Shown: positions 1-5,440 of the stretch, piece after piece | How the letters are laid out: the number at the start of each line of letters is the position of its first letter | Position numbering within the stretch: position 1 is the first letter of the stretch | Source of the DNA: Desulfobacterales bacterium | GTDB lineage: Bacteria; Desulfobacterota; Desulfobacteria; Desulfobacterales; Desulfosalsimonadaceae | Direction: 5' to 3' | Length of the DNA: 5,440 nt | Assembly (NCBI GenBank): GCA_018399455.1 | Contig: JAGYOT010000155.1 | Coordinates: 1-5,440 of the forward strand | Program-made: the position numbers and the translations under genes | Notes under the pieces: generated by a model | Database searches by the model: none | The model's input: the letters and a program-made list of their open reading frames with translations, nothing else | What the model was told of the DNA's origin: nothing

Positions 1-29
1 TGAAATGGTTTCAAGTTTCAAGGATAATA

Positions 30-137
30 TTATGGAAAGTGATTATGCGCTATCATTTGAATCGGAAAGGCATTAGCTTCATTAATTTACATAAGTGAAT
101 GCTTCGCATAATTTCCCTTATGTAAAGCTTTACATAA
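30..137. repeat. Cluster of six TTATGNNAAG-like short repeats, mixed orientation
   Basis: Six related decamers lie within 108 bases. On the plus strand they are TTATGGAAAG (30-39), TTATGCGCTA (43-52, only the first half conserved) and TTATGTAAAG (118-127). On the minus strand they are TTATGTAAAT (94-85), TTATGCGAAG (111-102) and TTATGTAAAG (137-128). The two left plus copies are 13 bases apart and the two inner minus copies 17 bases apart, so the pairs face each other across bases 53-84. No protein reads through this stretch. Such arrays of short oriented sites are typical of binding sites for a recombinase, transposase or replication initiator. Which one is not shown, because no such gene lies in the window. 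The repeats are seen directly; the role is inference. Confidence 0.6.
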
Positions 138-143
138 GGGAAA
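112..143. repeat. Perfect 32-bp palindrome at the edge of the truncated istB
   Basis: The left arm TTTCCCTTATGTAAAG (112-127) is followed without spacer by its exact reverse complement (128-143). A variant of one half, TTTACATAAGTGAA, recurs at 86-99. The right arm runs into the first recognisable IstB codons (GGA AAA ACC, from 139), so the palindrome marks or overlaps the break in that gene. With no loop and no following T-run it does not look like a rho-independent terminator. A site for a dimeric or tetrameric DNA-binding protein, or an element end or recombination junction, fits better. Confidence 0.75.
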
Positions 144-552
144 AACCCACCTGGCCACAGCCCTGGGCTACGCCGCCTGCCTTAAGGGCTATCCCGTTCT
201 TTTTGCCTCGGCTGTCGATGTGGTTAATACCCTGTCCGCCGCTCAGGCTGCCGGCCGTATGAAGCAGGAGCTAAAGAAATACACCAAGCCCGCCCTTCTT
301 ATCTTGGATGAACTGGGCTATCTGCCGATTGACAAGGCCGGCGCGGATCTCCTGTTCCAGGTCATCAGCCTTCGCTATGAGCAGGGGGCGATGGTGATCA
401 CATCCAACCGTGCCTTCAAGGACTGGCCGGAAATCTTCAACAACGATGCCACGCTGAAATCCGCCATCCTTGACAGGCTTTTGCACCATGCGGAGACTAT
501 CGTTATTGAAGGCACCAGTTATCGGATGAAAGACCGGGTCGAACCTCAATGA
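139..552 (+). pseudogene. istB: IstB-like helper ATPase of an IS21-type element, 5'-truncated
   Basis: IstB is the DnaC-related AAA+ ATPase that assists the IstA transposase of IS21-family elements. The reading frame resembles IstB from inside Walker A (GKTHLATALGYAA, codons from 139) to a normal family ending (YRMKDRVEP, stop at 550-552). Walker B is LLILDELGYL, with D and E at 307-312. The sensor-1 region is MVITSNRAFKDW and a possible arginine finger lies in LDRLLHH. Everything before GKT is missing: the N-terminal helical part, about 100 residues by family norm, and the GPxGxG half of the P-loop. The frame is open only from 112 and has no ATG; the first usual start codon is a GTG at 220, which lies after Walker A. 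No istA is present. The gene therefore cannot make a working ATPase and is read as an insertion-sequence remnant. Its GC content looks higher than that of the flanking DNA. Confidence 0.85.
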
Positions 553-615
553 CTCTATTTTGCCTGCGCCGGCGGCAAGCCGAAGCCGGCTTGAAATTAA
601 TGTAATAACGCAAAA

Positions 616-870
616 TTGATCAGCATCGGCAAGTCTGAATCCAAGCTACAACTACAGACATTTTTAAACCGCCATTTTTATGACATTTTCACGCCGCCGC
701 TGACAGAAGACGTTCTGGTTTCTGGATTTGGGAAATTTCAGGTGAAAGATAAGGGACCCAGAAGAGGAAGAAACCCGGCAACCAATGATGATATGTTTTT
801 AGATGCCCGCAGAGTGGTTACTTTTAAATGCTCCGGAAAGTTGAAAACGCGGCTTAACGGGGCGGAATAG
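616..870 (+). pseudogene. IHF/HU-family DNA-bending protein, N-terminally truncated remnant
   Basis: HU and IHF are small dimeric nucleoid proteins of about 90-100 residues that bend DNA through a beta-arm carrying a proline. From the TTG at 616 this frame gives 84 residues. The second half is well conserved: VSGFGKF, then the arm GPRRGRNPAT with its proline, then ARRVVTFKCSGKLK. The first half is poor. The frame meets a TAA at 598-600, so the first dimerisation helix is absent. The segment IGKSESKLQLQTFLNRHFYDIF aligns only loosely with helix 2. I see no Shine-Dalgarno before the TTG. The in-frame residues just upstream of GKSES (LISI) look like the end of the lost helix, so truncation at its 5' side is likely, possibly caused by the neighbouring element. 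A short divergent but functional protein cannot be excluded. Confidence 0.65.
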
Positions 871-1195
871 AGATTATCGGATTGCCTGAGGCAATGGCAC
901 TTGGGGTGGATGAAGGGCCGTATTCTTTTGGCGACGATTCGGGATTGTCCAATCGGTTGAACGGGGGTGAGGGAATATTCTGGCAATGTGCTCAATCGGA
1001 AGGGATTTCGCCGCGAGCCATGATAGCCGTAGTGCTCGGGCTATCCATGCCTATCCATCATCAAAAGCTCGGGGCGAGCAGCCATAATATCTTATATTGC
1101 CTTGGCGATAAAATTTCAGGACTCTGTTTGAATTATACGTACCGGCAAGGCTTGACGCATAACTGAAACAATAGTCGAATATTCACTTTCGATAT
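871..1195. other. No convincing gene between the IHF remnant and the terminator
   Basis: Open frames exist on both strands here (for example a plus-strand TTG frame at 882-1166), but none has an RBS, a recognisable domain or a natural start. Small structures are a 6-bp stem ATTGCC/GGCAAT with loop TGA at 881-895 and a direct repeat CTATCCAT separated by two bases around 1041-1060. The stretch reads as intergenic or decayed DNA. Confidence 0.5.
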
Positions 1196-1228
1196 AAAAA
1201 GACAGGACCGTGAAAGCCCTGCCCTTTT
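1196..1228 (-). terminator. Rho-independent terminator of the propeller gene, possibly bidirectional
   Basis: On the minus strand an eight-pair stem GGCAGGGC / GTCCTGTC (1223-1216 with 1208-1201, two G-T wobbles) encloses the loop TTTCACG and is followed at once by TTTTT (1200-1196). It lies about 20 bases past the TGA at 1249-1251 that ends the frameshifted tail of the propeller gene, the expected place for its terminator. On the plus strand the same stem is followed by CTTTTG, so it may also stop weak plus-strand transcription. Confidence 0.65.
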
Positions 1229-1248
1229 GAGTTAACTTCTAATAACAA

Positions 1249-1414
1249 TCAATCCAATAGAAGCAGCGGAATCCCAGGCATAACATTGACATCGGGAAGA
1301 CCGTCGTAATACGCGCTGGTACTCCATACTCCGGAAGAGGCCGTGCCAGCGTATACTCTCTTGGGCTGACCAGGGCTCAGAGCAAGCTTGGTGATGAAGG
1401 ACTTATATTCACCC
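1249..1414 (-). pseudogene. Out-of-frame C-terminal tail of the propeller gene (one-base frameshift)
   Basis: Downstream of the last Asp-box (ENGGIDW), the minus-strand frame that completes the fold is not the one of the long ORF. Adding one G to the GGG run at 1414-1412 changes DWVNISPSSPSLL-stop into DWGEYKSFITKLALSPGQ, then PKRVYAGTASSGVWS, ending in VNVMPGIPLLLLD with TGA at 1251-1249. YAGTASSGVW is a classic propeller strand following an Asp-box, so this is almost certainly native coding sequence. The restored protein would be about 591 residues, ending about 20 bases before the terminator. The cause is either a real mutation or a homopolymer sequencing error. Confidence 0.75.
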
Positions 1415-3023
1415 AGTCGATTCCCCCGTTTTCCGATCGCATCACATATCCCAATTTTTCAACACCAAGATACACAACTTGATGGTTATTCGGATTAGAC
1501 CTCAAGGAGCACGGCCGCCACCAGTTACATGTAAAATCCCATGAAGAAGTGCTTCCTCCGTCCGTGTTCCTGAAAACACCTCCATAATAGGTCATCATAT
1601 AAGAATCATATCTTTGAGCAGCCACCAGAATGACGGCAGGGTTGGAAGGATTTATGCATATATCCTTAATTGGCCTTCCGTCAAAATAGTGTACCTCCTC
1701 CCAATTGAGACCAGAATCTGTGCTTTTGTAAAGGCGTCCCGTGTCATCCCCTGCGAACATGGTATTCGGGTCACCCGGCTGCAACGCCACTGCGCCAAGT
1801 TCGTCAGGTGAATTCTCCAGGTACTCCCATGTCGTACCTTCATCATTAGTCTTGGCCAGACGCGGATAGCCGAAACCTGCGACTGCAGCAAATACAGTCT
1901 CCGAATCCGTCGGACTGGCGGCTATGTCTTCAATGCTTGCCCGTCCTATAGGCACCAGGGACCAACTTCCAGCTCCATTTGTTGACCGAAAAAGGCCTGT
2001 ATCGGAAAATCCCACGTAGATGCTTCCATTTTCCGGGTCTACCAGGATAGCAGAAGGCCCTCCTTCCGGAAGTCCGTCTGTCTTGGCGGACCACGTGTCT
2101 CCTCCATCCGTACTTTTATAAAAATTCGGGCCCTTCTCGCGTGAGCCACCTTCCCCGAGATATAAAACATCAGGATCATTTGGATTCACAGCAATACCAA
2201 CCGGCATAATGGAGTCGGTCACTTCGATTGGCTGCCACGTGTCCCCCTGATCAATGCTCATGAAAACACTTTTATATGTATCATCTTCTCTTCGGCCCAA
2301 GGCTGCGTATATAACAGAAGGGACTGAACCTGCCGGAGTCGTTGCTAAAAATATGACTGAGGGGGTGCTTGTCCTGCCTATTTTGCTTGCTACCCAATTT
2401 TCGCCTCCATCTGTGCTCTTGCAAAAATTAACGCAGTTGTAGCCATTGCGTATGCCGGCAAAAATATATTGGGGGTTGTCGGGACTAATGAGAAGCACAT
2501 TGACCTCATCTAGATTTTCATCGCAATATTTTACCTCCCAGGACGCCCCGCCATCCACGCTCTTAAAAATACCAATCGTATCCCCATTTGTTGCTATGTA
2601 AGCAATGCTTGGATCAGATGGATGGATGGCTAAAGCATCAACATCCTCTCCGGTAAATCCCGCAAGGGACCAGGCATCTCCGCTGTTTTCACTTTTGTAG
2701 ATTCCACTATCAGTCGCTGCATAGATTATATTTCCATTGCTCGGAGCGATCTTGACAGCATTTACGGTTACCCCGCGTAGCCCACTGCGCATCCAGGTGG
2801 TTGCTCCGTTTATCGTTTTAATAATGCCATCCTCTGTCCCTGCAACCAAAATATCGGAATTTGAGGGATTTATAGTCAGACTATTTATAGAACCGCCGTA
2901 GGGCCCGTTTGAGGTCCAGGCACCAATCGCAGAAGACGGAGACGTGCCCAAATATGATATGAGTCCGATAAATACCAATAGTGGGAACAATGCAAATTTT
3001 TTACAAGAATATTTTCTAATCAC
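1377..3023 (-). CDS. Secreted beta-propeller protein with eleven Asp-box (BNR) repeats
   Basis: The 548-residue product starts with a Sec-type signal peptide: basic MIRKYSCKK, hydrophobic core at about 10-26, small residues SSAIGA before a likely cleavage near residue 35. The mature part is a chain of Asp-box motifs (S/T-x-D/N-x-G-x-x-W) at about residues 70, 111, 155, 203, 256, 304, 347, 392, 434, 487 and 530. Examples are SVDGGASW, STDGGENW, STDGGDTW and SENGGIDW. They are mostly spaced 39-53 residues apart, as in sortilin/YCF48/GH74-like multi-bladed propellers, so one very large or two propellers are likely. Segments such as INPSNSDILVAGT and NPNDPDVLYLG are the usual strands before each box. 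The start is GTG at 3023-3021, supported by GGAGAG four bases upstream. Location is outside the cytoplasm. Binding or glycan hydrolysis cannot be decided, and I do not assign catalytic residues. The TGA at 1377-1379 looks premature; see the tail at 1249-1414. Confidence 0.85.
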   Translation of the reverse strand: MIRKYSCKKFALFPLLVFIGLISYLGTSPSSAIGAWTSNGPYGGSINSLTINPSNSDILVAGTEDGIIKTINGATTWMRSGLRGVTVNAVKIAPSNGNIIYAATDSGIYKSENSGDAWSLAGFTGEDVDALAIHPSDPSIAYIATNGDTIGIFKSVDGGASWEVKYCDENLDEVNVLLISPDNPQYIFAGIRNGYNCVNFCKSTDGGENWVASKIGRTSTPSVIFLATTPAGSVPSVIYAALGRREDDTYKSVFMSIDQGDTWQPIEVTDSIMPVGIAVNPNDPDVLYLGEGGSREKGPNFYKSTDGGDTWSAKTDGLPEGGPSAILVDPENGSIYVGFSDTGLFRSTNGAGSWSLVPIGRASIEDIAASPTDSETVFAAVAGFGYPRLAKTNDEGTTWEYLENSPDELGAVALQPGDPNTMFAGDDTGRLYKSTDSGLNWEEVHYFDGRPIKDICINPSNPAVILVAAQRYDSYMMTYYGGVFRNTDGGSTSSWDFTCNWWRPCSLRSNPNNHQVVYLGVEKLGYVMRSENGGIDWVNISPSSPSLL

Positions 3024-3027
3024 ATCG

Positions 3028-3033
3028 CTCTCC
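3028..3033 (-). promoter_or_regulatory. Shine-Dalgarno of the propeller gene (decides a GTG start)
   Basis: Minus-strand GGAGAG lies four bases before the GTG at 3023. An ATG two bases upstream of the GTG (GATGTGA) is out of frame and followed directly by TGA, so GTG is the right start; it also places the basic signal-peptide residues at the N-terminus. Confidence 0.7.
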
Positions 3034-3099
3034 GTAATATTCTATTTTCGTTTAAATAGTTACCACTTCATCCTCATCGAGCTGATGGCATTGATTAAA

Positions 3100-3127
3100 A
3101 TCTTATTAAATCGGTTTAATTTGTCAA
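3100..3127 (-). promoter_or_regulatory. Sigma-70-type promoter for the propeller gene
   Basis: On the minus strand a perfect -35 TTGACA (3127-3122) is separated by 16 bases from a -10-like TAAGAT (3105-3100; four of six consensus positions). Transcription would start near 3093, leaving a leader of about 70 bases before the GTG at 3023. No other ORF lies between, and the surrounding DNA is AT-rich. Prediction only. Confidence 0.5.
3105..3120. promoter_or_regulatory. Operator-like palindrome between -35 and -10
   Basis: ATTAAA (3105-3110) and TTTAAT (3115-3120) form a perfect inverted repeat around a TCGG centre. It fills the spacer of the predicted promoter, a classic place for a dimeric repressor to block RNA polymerase. 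AT-rich six-base arms can arise by chance, so the operator role is inference. Confidence 0.35.
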
Positions 3128-3216
3128 GGTCGAATTAATTCAGAAATTCTCGGCAAAGATTTCGAGGATCACCCATTAAAAGCCTATATCAAGGCAAAAA
3201 AATACCCTCGCACCGA

Positions 3217-3500
3217 CTAAAACAGCCATTGATTTTTGGGCATATCCTTGCCGGGGTACTCATTTTCGAAATATTGCGCTAATACCAATTCCACGATGCT
3301 TGCAAAAATTCTCAATTGCGGCGTCCTGTCAGCTCTGCACCTTGGTTCTGATATTCCTCAAGAGTAATAATCCCGCATTTCTGCCGTGGCATAGCCGCAT
3401 GGTGCAATAGCAAATAAAAAAGCTCAAGAAAGAAAGTTTTTACCGGATCGCCTATAGCTCTTCCGGCAGGCTTATTTACCACTTGCTCGGCGGCTATCAT
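3217..3500 (-). pseudogene. Possible small gene of unknown function, frameshifted
   Basis: From an ATG at 3500 the minus strand reads 62 residues (MIAAEQVVNKPAGRAI, then KTFFLELFYLLLHHA, ending ELTGRRN) to a TGA at 3314-3312. An overlapping minus frame then continues with FASIVELVLAQYFENEYPG and KDMPKNQWLF to a TAG at 3219-3217. The second part has an amphipathic, protein-like composition, and one extra base around 3310-3320 would join the two into about 94 residues. I recognise no family. There is no strong RBS; AGG stands five bases before the ATG. It could be a decayed gene or chance open frames. The DNA between it and the propeller promoter (3128-3216) holds no gene that I can see. Confidence 0.25.
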
Positions 3501-3797
3501 AGACCTGACAGATTACTTGTTACTAACCTCAGGCGCACAAAAAATTGCATGTCGGCCTCTGAAATGATAATATAGATAAAAATTCAGGCGCGTTGTCTGG
3601 ATGCTGGGCTAAAAAGGGCATTGCCCTGCCCTCTTTTGGCGTATTTGAGCAAATACCCTATCACGGGAATCAATGCTGACATACCCACGTATGGCAGGGC
3701 TGCTGTTTGAAAAAATCTCAAACAATATCGATGATATGCTCCTGCTTCAAAAAGCTTTTCCCGGACAATTGACGGCGAACACGGATAACAAACGCAA
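3501..3797. other. Intergenic or decayed DNA upstream of the RhuM-Fic gene
   Basis: No frame here has a start, RBS and recognisable domain together. A five-pair stem AGGGC/GCCCT with loop ATT lies at 3615-3627 and, read on the minus strand, is followed by TTTT. It resembles a weak minus-strand terminator, but no minus-strand gene obviously feeds it. A minus-strand open frame (3838-3584) contains a protein-like stretch, MSALIPVIGYLLKYAKRG, but begins inside the oppositely oriented RhuM-Fic gene and runs through that stem. I could not pick out a convincing promoter for the downstream gene. Confidence 0.4.
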
Positions 3798-3802
3798 AGA
3801 GG
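3798..3802 (+). promoter_or_regulatory. Shine-Dalgarno of the RhuM-Fic gene
   Basis: AGAGG lies seven bases before the ATG at 3810 and fixes that start, which also places the RhuM domain at the usual distance from the N-terminus. Confidence 0.65.
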
Positions 3803-3809
3803 CCACCAC

Positions 3810-4808
3810 ATGAGCGGGACGCATCGCAGTGCCATCATAATTTATGAGGACGCGGATAAGCCTGTGGAAGTCCGGATTGATCCTGATTATGAAACCGTCT
3901 GGCTTTCTTTGAACCAACTTGCCGAGGTGTTCGGACGCGACAAATCCGTTATATCCCGTCATTTGAAAAATATATTTAATACCAAAGAGTTGGATCAGAA
4001 TTCAGTTGTTGCAAAAATTGCAACAACTGCCGCTGACGGCAAAACCTACCAAGTGGAATACTTTAATCTCGATGCCATTATCTCAGTGGGCTACCGGGTC
4101 AATTCAGCCCGGGCAACCCGCTTCCGCCAGTGGGCCACTCGAGTGCTGCGCGAACACCTGCTCCAGGGATGGACCCTGAACCGCCGGCGCTTAGAAGAAA
4201 ATGCTCGGGAACTGGAGGCCGCCATGAGGCTGGTGCGAAAGGCTGCCCAACACCCCGAATTAGATACTGAAAGGGGGCGCGGCCTAGTAGACCTTCTTGC
4301 CAGTTATACACAGACCTTCCTACTACTGCATCGATATGACGAAGGGCTGCTCACAGAGCCCAAAGCCCGGCCGGGGGGACGGCTGCCAACGGTTGACGAG
4401 GCGCGGACGGCATTGGCCGGTCTGAAAGCCGACCTGATGCATCGCGGACAGGCAACAGAACTTTTCGCCCGGGAACGAGACAATGGGCTTGATTCTATAC
4501 TATGCAATCTCGATCAAAGCGTATTCGGCGAGCCGGCCTATCTCTCGGTTGAATCAAAGGCGGCCCATCTGCTGTATTTTGTAGTCAAGAATCATCCGTT
4601 TATTGATGGCAACAAGCGCAGCGCCGCTTTTCTCTTTGTGGACTTTCTGAATCGAAACCGCCGGCTGGTCAATCAAGAGGGGGTCCAGGTGGTCAATGAT
4701 ATCGGTCTGGCCGCCCTGACGCTTCTGGTGGCTGAGTCCGATCCGGCGGAAAAGGATGTAATGATCCGGTTGATGATGAACATGCTGGCCGGAGAAAATG
4801 CCGCCTGA
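3810..4808 (+). CDS. RhuM-Fic/Doc fusion, toxin-like nucleotidyl- or phosphotransferase
   Basis: The 332-residue protein has two parts. Residues about 7-125 form a RhuM (virulence-protein) domain: VEVRIDPDYETVWLS, then a helix-turn-helix-like QLAEVFGRDKSVISRHLKNIF (36-56), ATTAADGKTYQVEYFNLD and RFRQWATRVLREHL. A charged helical linker (about 125-200, rich in E, R and L) leads to a Fic/Doc domain (about 200-330) with the active motif HPFIDGNKRSA at 262-272. Fic enzymes transfer AMP, other nucleotides or phosphate to target proteins; the catalytic His262 and phosphate-binding Asp266-Arg270 are present. GNKR instead of GNGR, and no second Arg three positions on (Ala273), bring it nearer to Doc. 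The usual inhibitory motif [ST]xxxE[GN] is not found, and no small antitoxin gene adjoins it. The length fits the known RhuM/Fic family. It is probably cytoplasmic, and the RhuM part may bind DNA or restrain the enzyme (inference). Confidence 0.9.
   Translation: MSGTHRSAIIIYEDADKPVEVRIDPDYETVWLSLNQLAEVFGRDKSVISRHLKNIFNTKELDQNSVVAKIATTAADGKTYQVEYFNLDAIISVGYRVNSARATRFRQWATRVLREHLLQGWTLNRRRLEENARELEAAMRLVRKAAQHPELDTERGRGLVDLLASYTQTFLLLHRYDEGLLTEPKARPGGRLPTVDEARTALAGLKADLMHRGQATELFARERDNGLDSILCNLDQSVFGEPAYLSVESKAAHLLYFVVKNHPFIDGNKRSAAFLFVDFLNRNRRLVNQEGVQVVNDIGLAALTLLVAESDPAEKDVMIRLMMNMLAGENAA
4003..4029. repeat. Perfect 12-bp inverted repeat inside the RhuM coding region
   Basis: CAGTTGTTGCAA (4003-4014) and its exact reverse complement TTGCAACAACTG (4018-4029) flank a three-base AAA loop. 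The structure lies within codons about 65-74 (NSVVAKIATTA), a segment that is conserved at protein level in RhuM proteins as I remember them. It may be a by-product of codon choice, an RNA hairpin slowing translation, or an internal binding site. Confidence 0.6.
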
Positions 4809-4870
4809 ACAAAGCCGAATCCAATACTTGCCATATACTGGACCGCTAATTTTAAGCGTGGACTGAGAAT

Positions 4871-4889
4871 ATAAAAAGCTATACGTAGC
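4871..4889 (-). terminator. Weak terminator-like hairpin downstream of secA
   Basis: On the minus strand GCTA-CGTA-TAGC (4889-4878) is followed by TTTTTAT (4877-4871), about 40 bases after the secA stop. The stem has only four pairs, so it is a candidate rather than a clear terminator. The same 121-base gap (4809-4929) carries AGCAGCCT twice (4887-4894 and 4922-4929). I see no strong plus-strand terminator for the RhuM-Fic gene. Confidence 0.3.
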
Positions 4890-4929
4890 AGCCTGTCCAA
4901 AATACGCGGTACAAAATATTGAGCAGCCT

Positions 4930-5440
4930 TTAAGATTTATCTTTGTTCAGGCAACACTTTTTATATTTTTTACCGCTGCCGCAGGGACAGGGATCATTTC
5001 TACCCACTTTCTGCTGACCCTGGGGCTGGCTTTTAGCTTTAGGCTTTCCGGTTTTAGCCGGTCCACTGGTAGTTATATTTTCCAGGGGATTGGATTTAGG
5101 CTCCTGTCTTTTCTCTACCACCCTGGCATTAAACAGCAGCTTTACCGTGTCAGACCTAATCTCTGAAATCAAGTCTTTAAACAGGCCAAAGGCTTCATGT
5201 TTGTATTCTACCAGGGGGTCTCTCTGGGCAATAGCCCTAAGCCCGATGCCTTCCTTTAAATAATCCATTTCCAGCAGGTGCTCTCTCCACCGGTTGTCTA
5301 TAACATTAAGCATTATCAGTCTTTCCAGGTTCCTCAAAACATCAGTGCCCAGTTCCTGCTCCCTTTCCTGATAGGCATCCAGAGCTTTCTTTTTTAGCTT
5401 CTCTGCCAGCTGTTCCACCTTCATGTTATCTTCAACCATA
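4930..5440 (-). CDS. secA: Preprotein translocase ATPase SecA, C-terminal part (5' end outside window)
   Basis: SecA is the ATPase motor that drives unfolded preproteins through SecYEG at the cytoplasmic membrane. Only about the last 170 of a usual 800-950 residues are present; the gene enters from the right edge and the methionine at 5439 is internal. Visible parts are the helical scaffold/wing region ([14 protein letters not shown], then [40 protein letters not shown]), a flexible linker rich in K, P, Q and S (about residues 110-145 of the visible part), and the C-terminal SEC-C zinc motif [18 protein letters not shown]. Its four cysteines (visible residues 151, 153, 162, 163) bind zinc and serve SecB and phospholipid contact in other bacteria. 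The stop is TAA at 4932-4930. The tail resembles Firmicutes or Actinobacteria SecA, by recollection only. It converges with the RhuM-Fic gene. Confidence 0.95.
   Translation of the reverse strand, partial: MVEDNMKVEQLAEKLKKKALDAYQEREQELGTDVLRNLERLIMLNVIDNRWREHLLEMDYLKEGIGLRAIAQRDPLVEYKHEAFGLFKDLISEIRSDTVKLLFNARVVEKRQEPKSNPLENITTSGPAKTGKPKAKSQPQGQQKVGRNDPCPCGSGKKYKKCCLNKDKS

Noticed and set aside
30..143. CRISPR array
   Set aside because: Repeats are only about 10 bases, in mixed orientation, with irregular and very short spacers, and there are no cas genes.
271..549. Minus-strand frame opposite istB
   Set aside because: A shadow of the IstB codons; no family resemblance.
882..1166. Plus-strand open frame of 94 codons starting at TTG
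   Set aside because: No RBS, no recognisable domain, composition not protein-like; an open frame of similar length also exists on the other strand.
1377..1420. Programmed ribosomal frameshift in the propeller gene
   Set aside because: Only a GGG run is present, without a slippery heptamer or a clear stimulating structure; mutation or sequencing error is simpler.
3584..3838. Minus-strand open frame with a protein-like stretch (MSALIPVIGYLLKYAKRG)
   Set aside because: It would start inside the well-supported RhuM-Fic gene on the opposite strand, has no RBS and runs through a terminator-like stem. At most a decayed fragment.
4099..4507. Two minus-strand frames opposite the RhuM-Fic gene, considered as antitoxin candidates
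   Set aside because: Both lie wholly inside the GC-rich coding strand of the fusion, have shadow-type composition and no RBS.
5437..5439. ATG as the true start of a short zinc-motif protein
   Set aside because: The sequence before and after it is continuous SecA scaffold; the gene is cut by the window edge.

Overview
The window looks like a gene-poor accessory stretch of an anaerobe-type bacterial chromosome. It runs from the wreckage of a mobile element on the left to a housekeeping gene, secA, on the right. The phylogenetic hints disagree, and all come from remembered family patterns rather than a search. The SecA tail ([19 protein letters not shown] followed by a CPC...CC zinc motif) recalls Firmicutes or Actinobacteria. 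The IHF/HU remnant (SGFGKF, RRGRNPAT, RRVVTFKCSGKL) recalls Desulfobacterota. Base composition also shifts: the IstB and RhuM-Fic genes look visibly GC-richer than the intergenic DNA, the propeller gene and secA. Transfer into a host chromosome is likely, but the host cannot be named.

Layout. Bases 1-143 hold a cluster of six short TTATGNNAAG-like repeats in both orientations, ending in a perfect 32-bp palindrome. Directly after it is an IstB-type AAA+ helper ATPase of an IS21-like element, cut off inside its Walker A motif (139-552, +). Next is the C-terminal part of an IHF/HU protein lacking its first helix (616-870, +). About 325 bases without a credible gene follow, ending in a terminator. 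On the minus strand, 3023-1377 encodes a secreted beta-propeller protein with eleven Asp-box (BNR) repeats. Its natural C-terminus appears to continue in another frame to 1249, so a one-base frameshift is present. This gene has its own RBS, a plausible promoter with a palindrome between -35 and -10, and a terminator. Bases 3128-3797 are mostly non-coding or decayed; one possible frameshifted small gene lies at 3217-3500 (-). A complete RhuM-Fic fusion (3810-4808, +) with a good RBS and an intact Doc/Fic-type motif follows. The minus-strand 3' end of secA enters from the right edge (4930-5440).

The genes do not form one operon or pathway. The best-supported functional units are the solitary RhuM-Fic toxin-like gene and the secreted propeller gene with its control region. 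The left edge, with its recombinase-like repeat cluster beside two 5'-truncated genes, is the most unusual structure. No complete new multi-gene system is visible.
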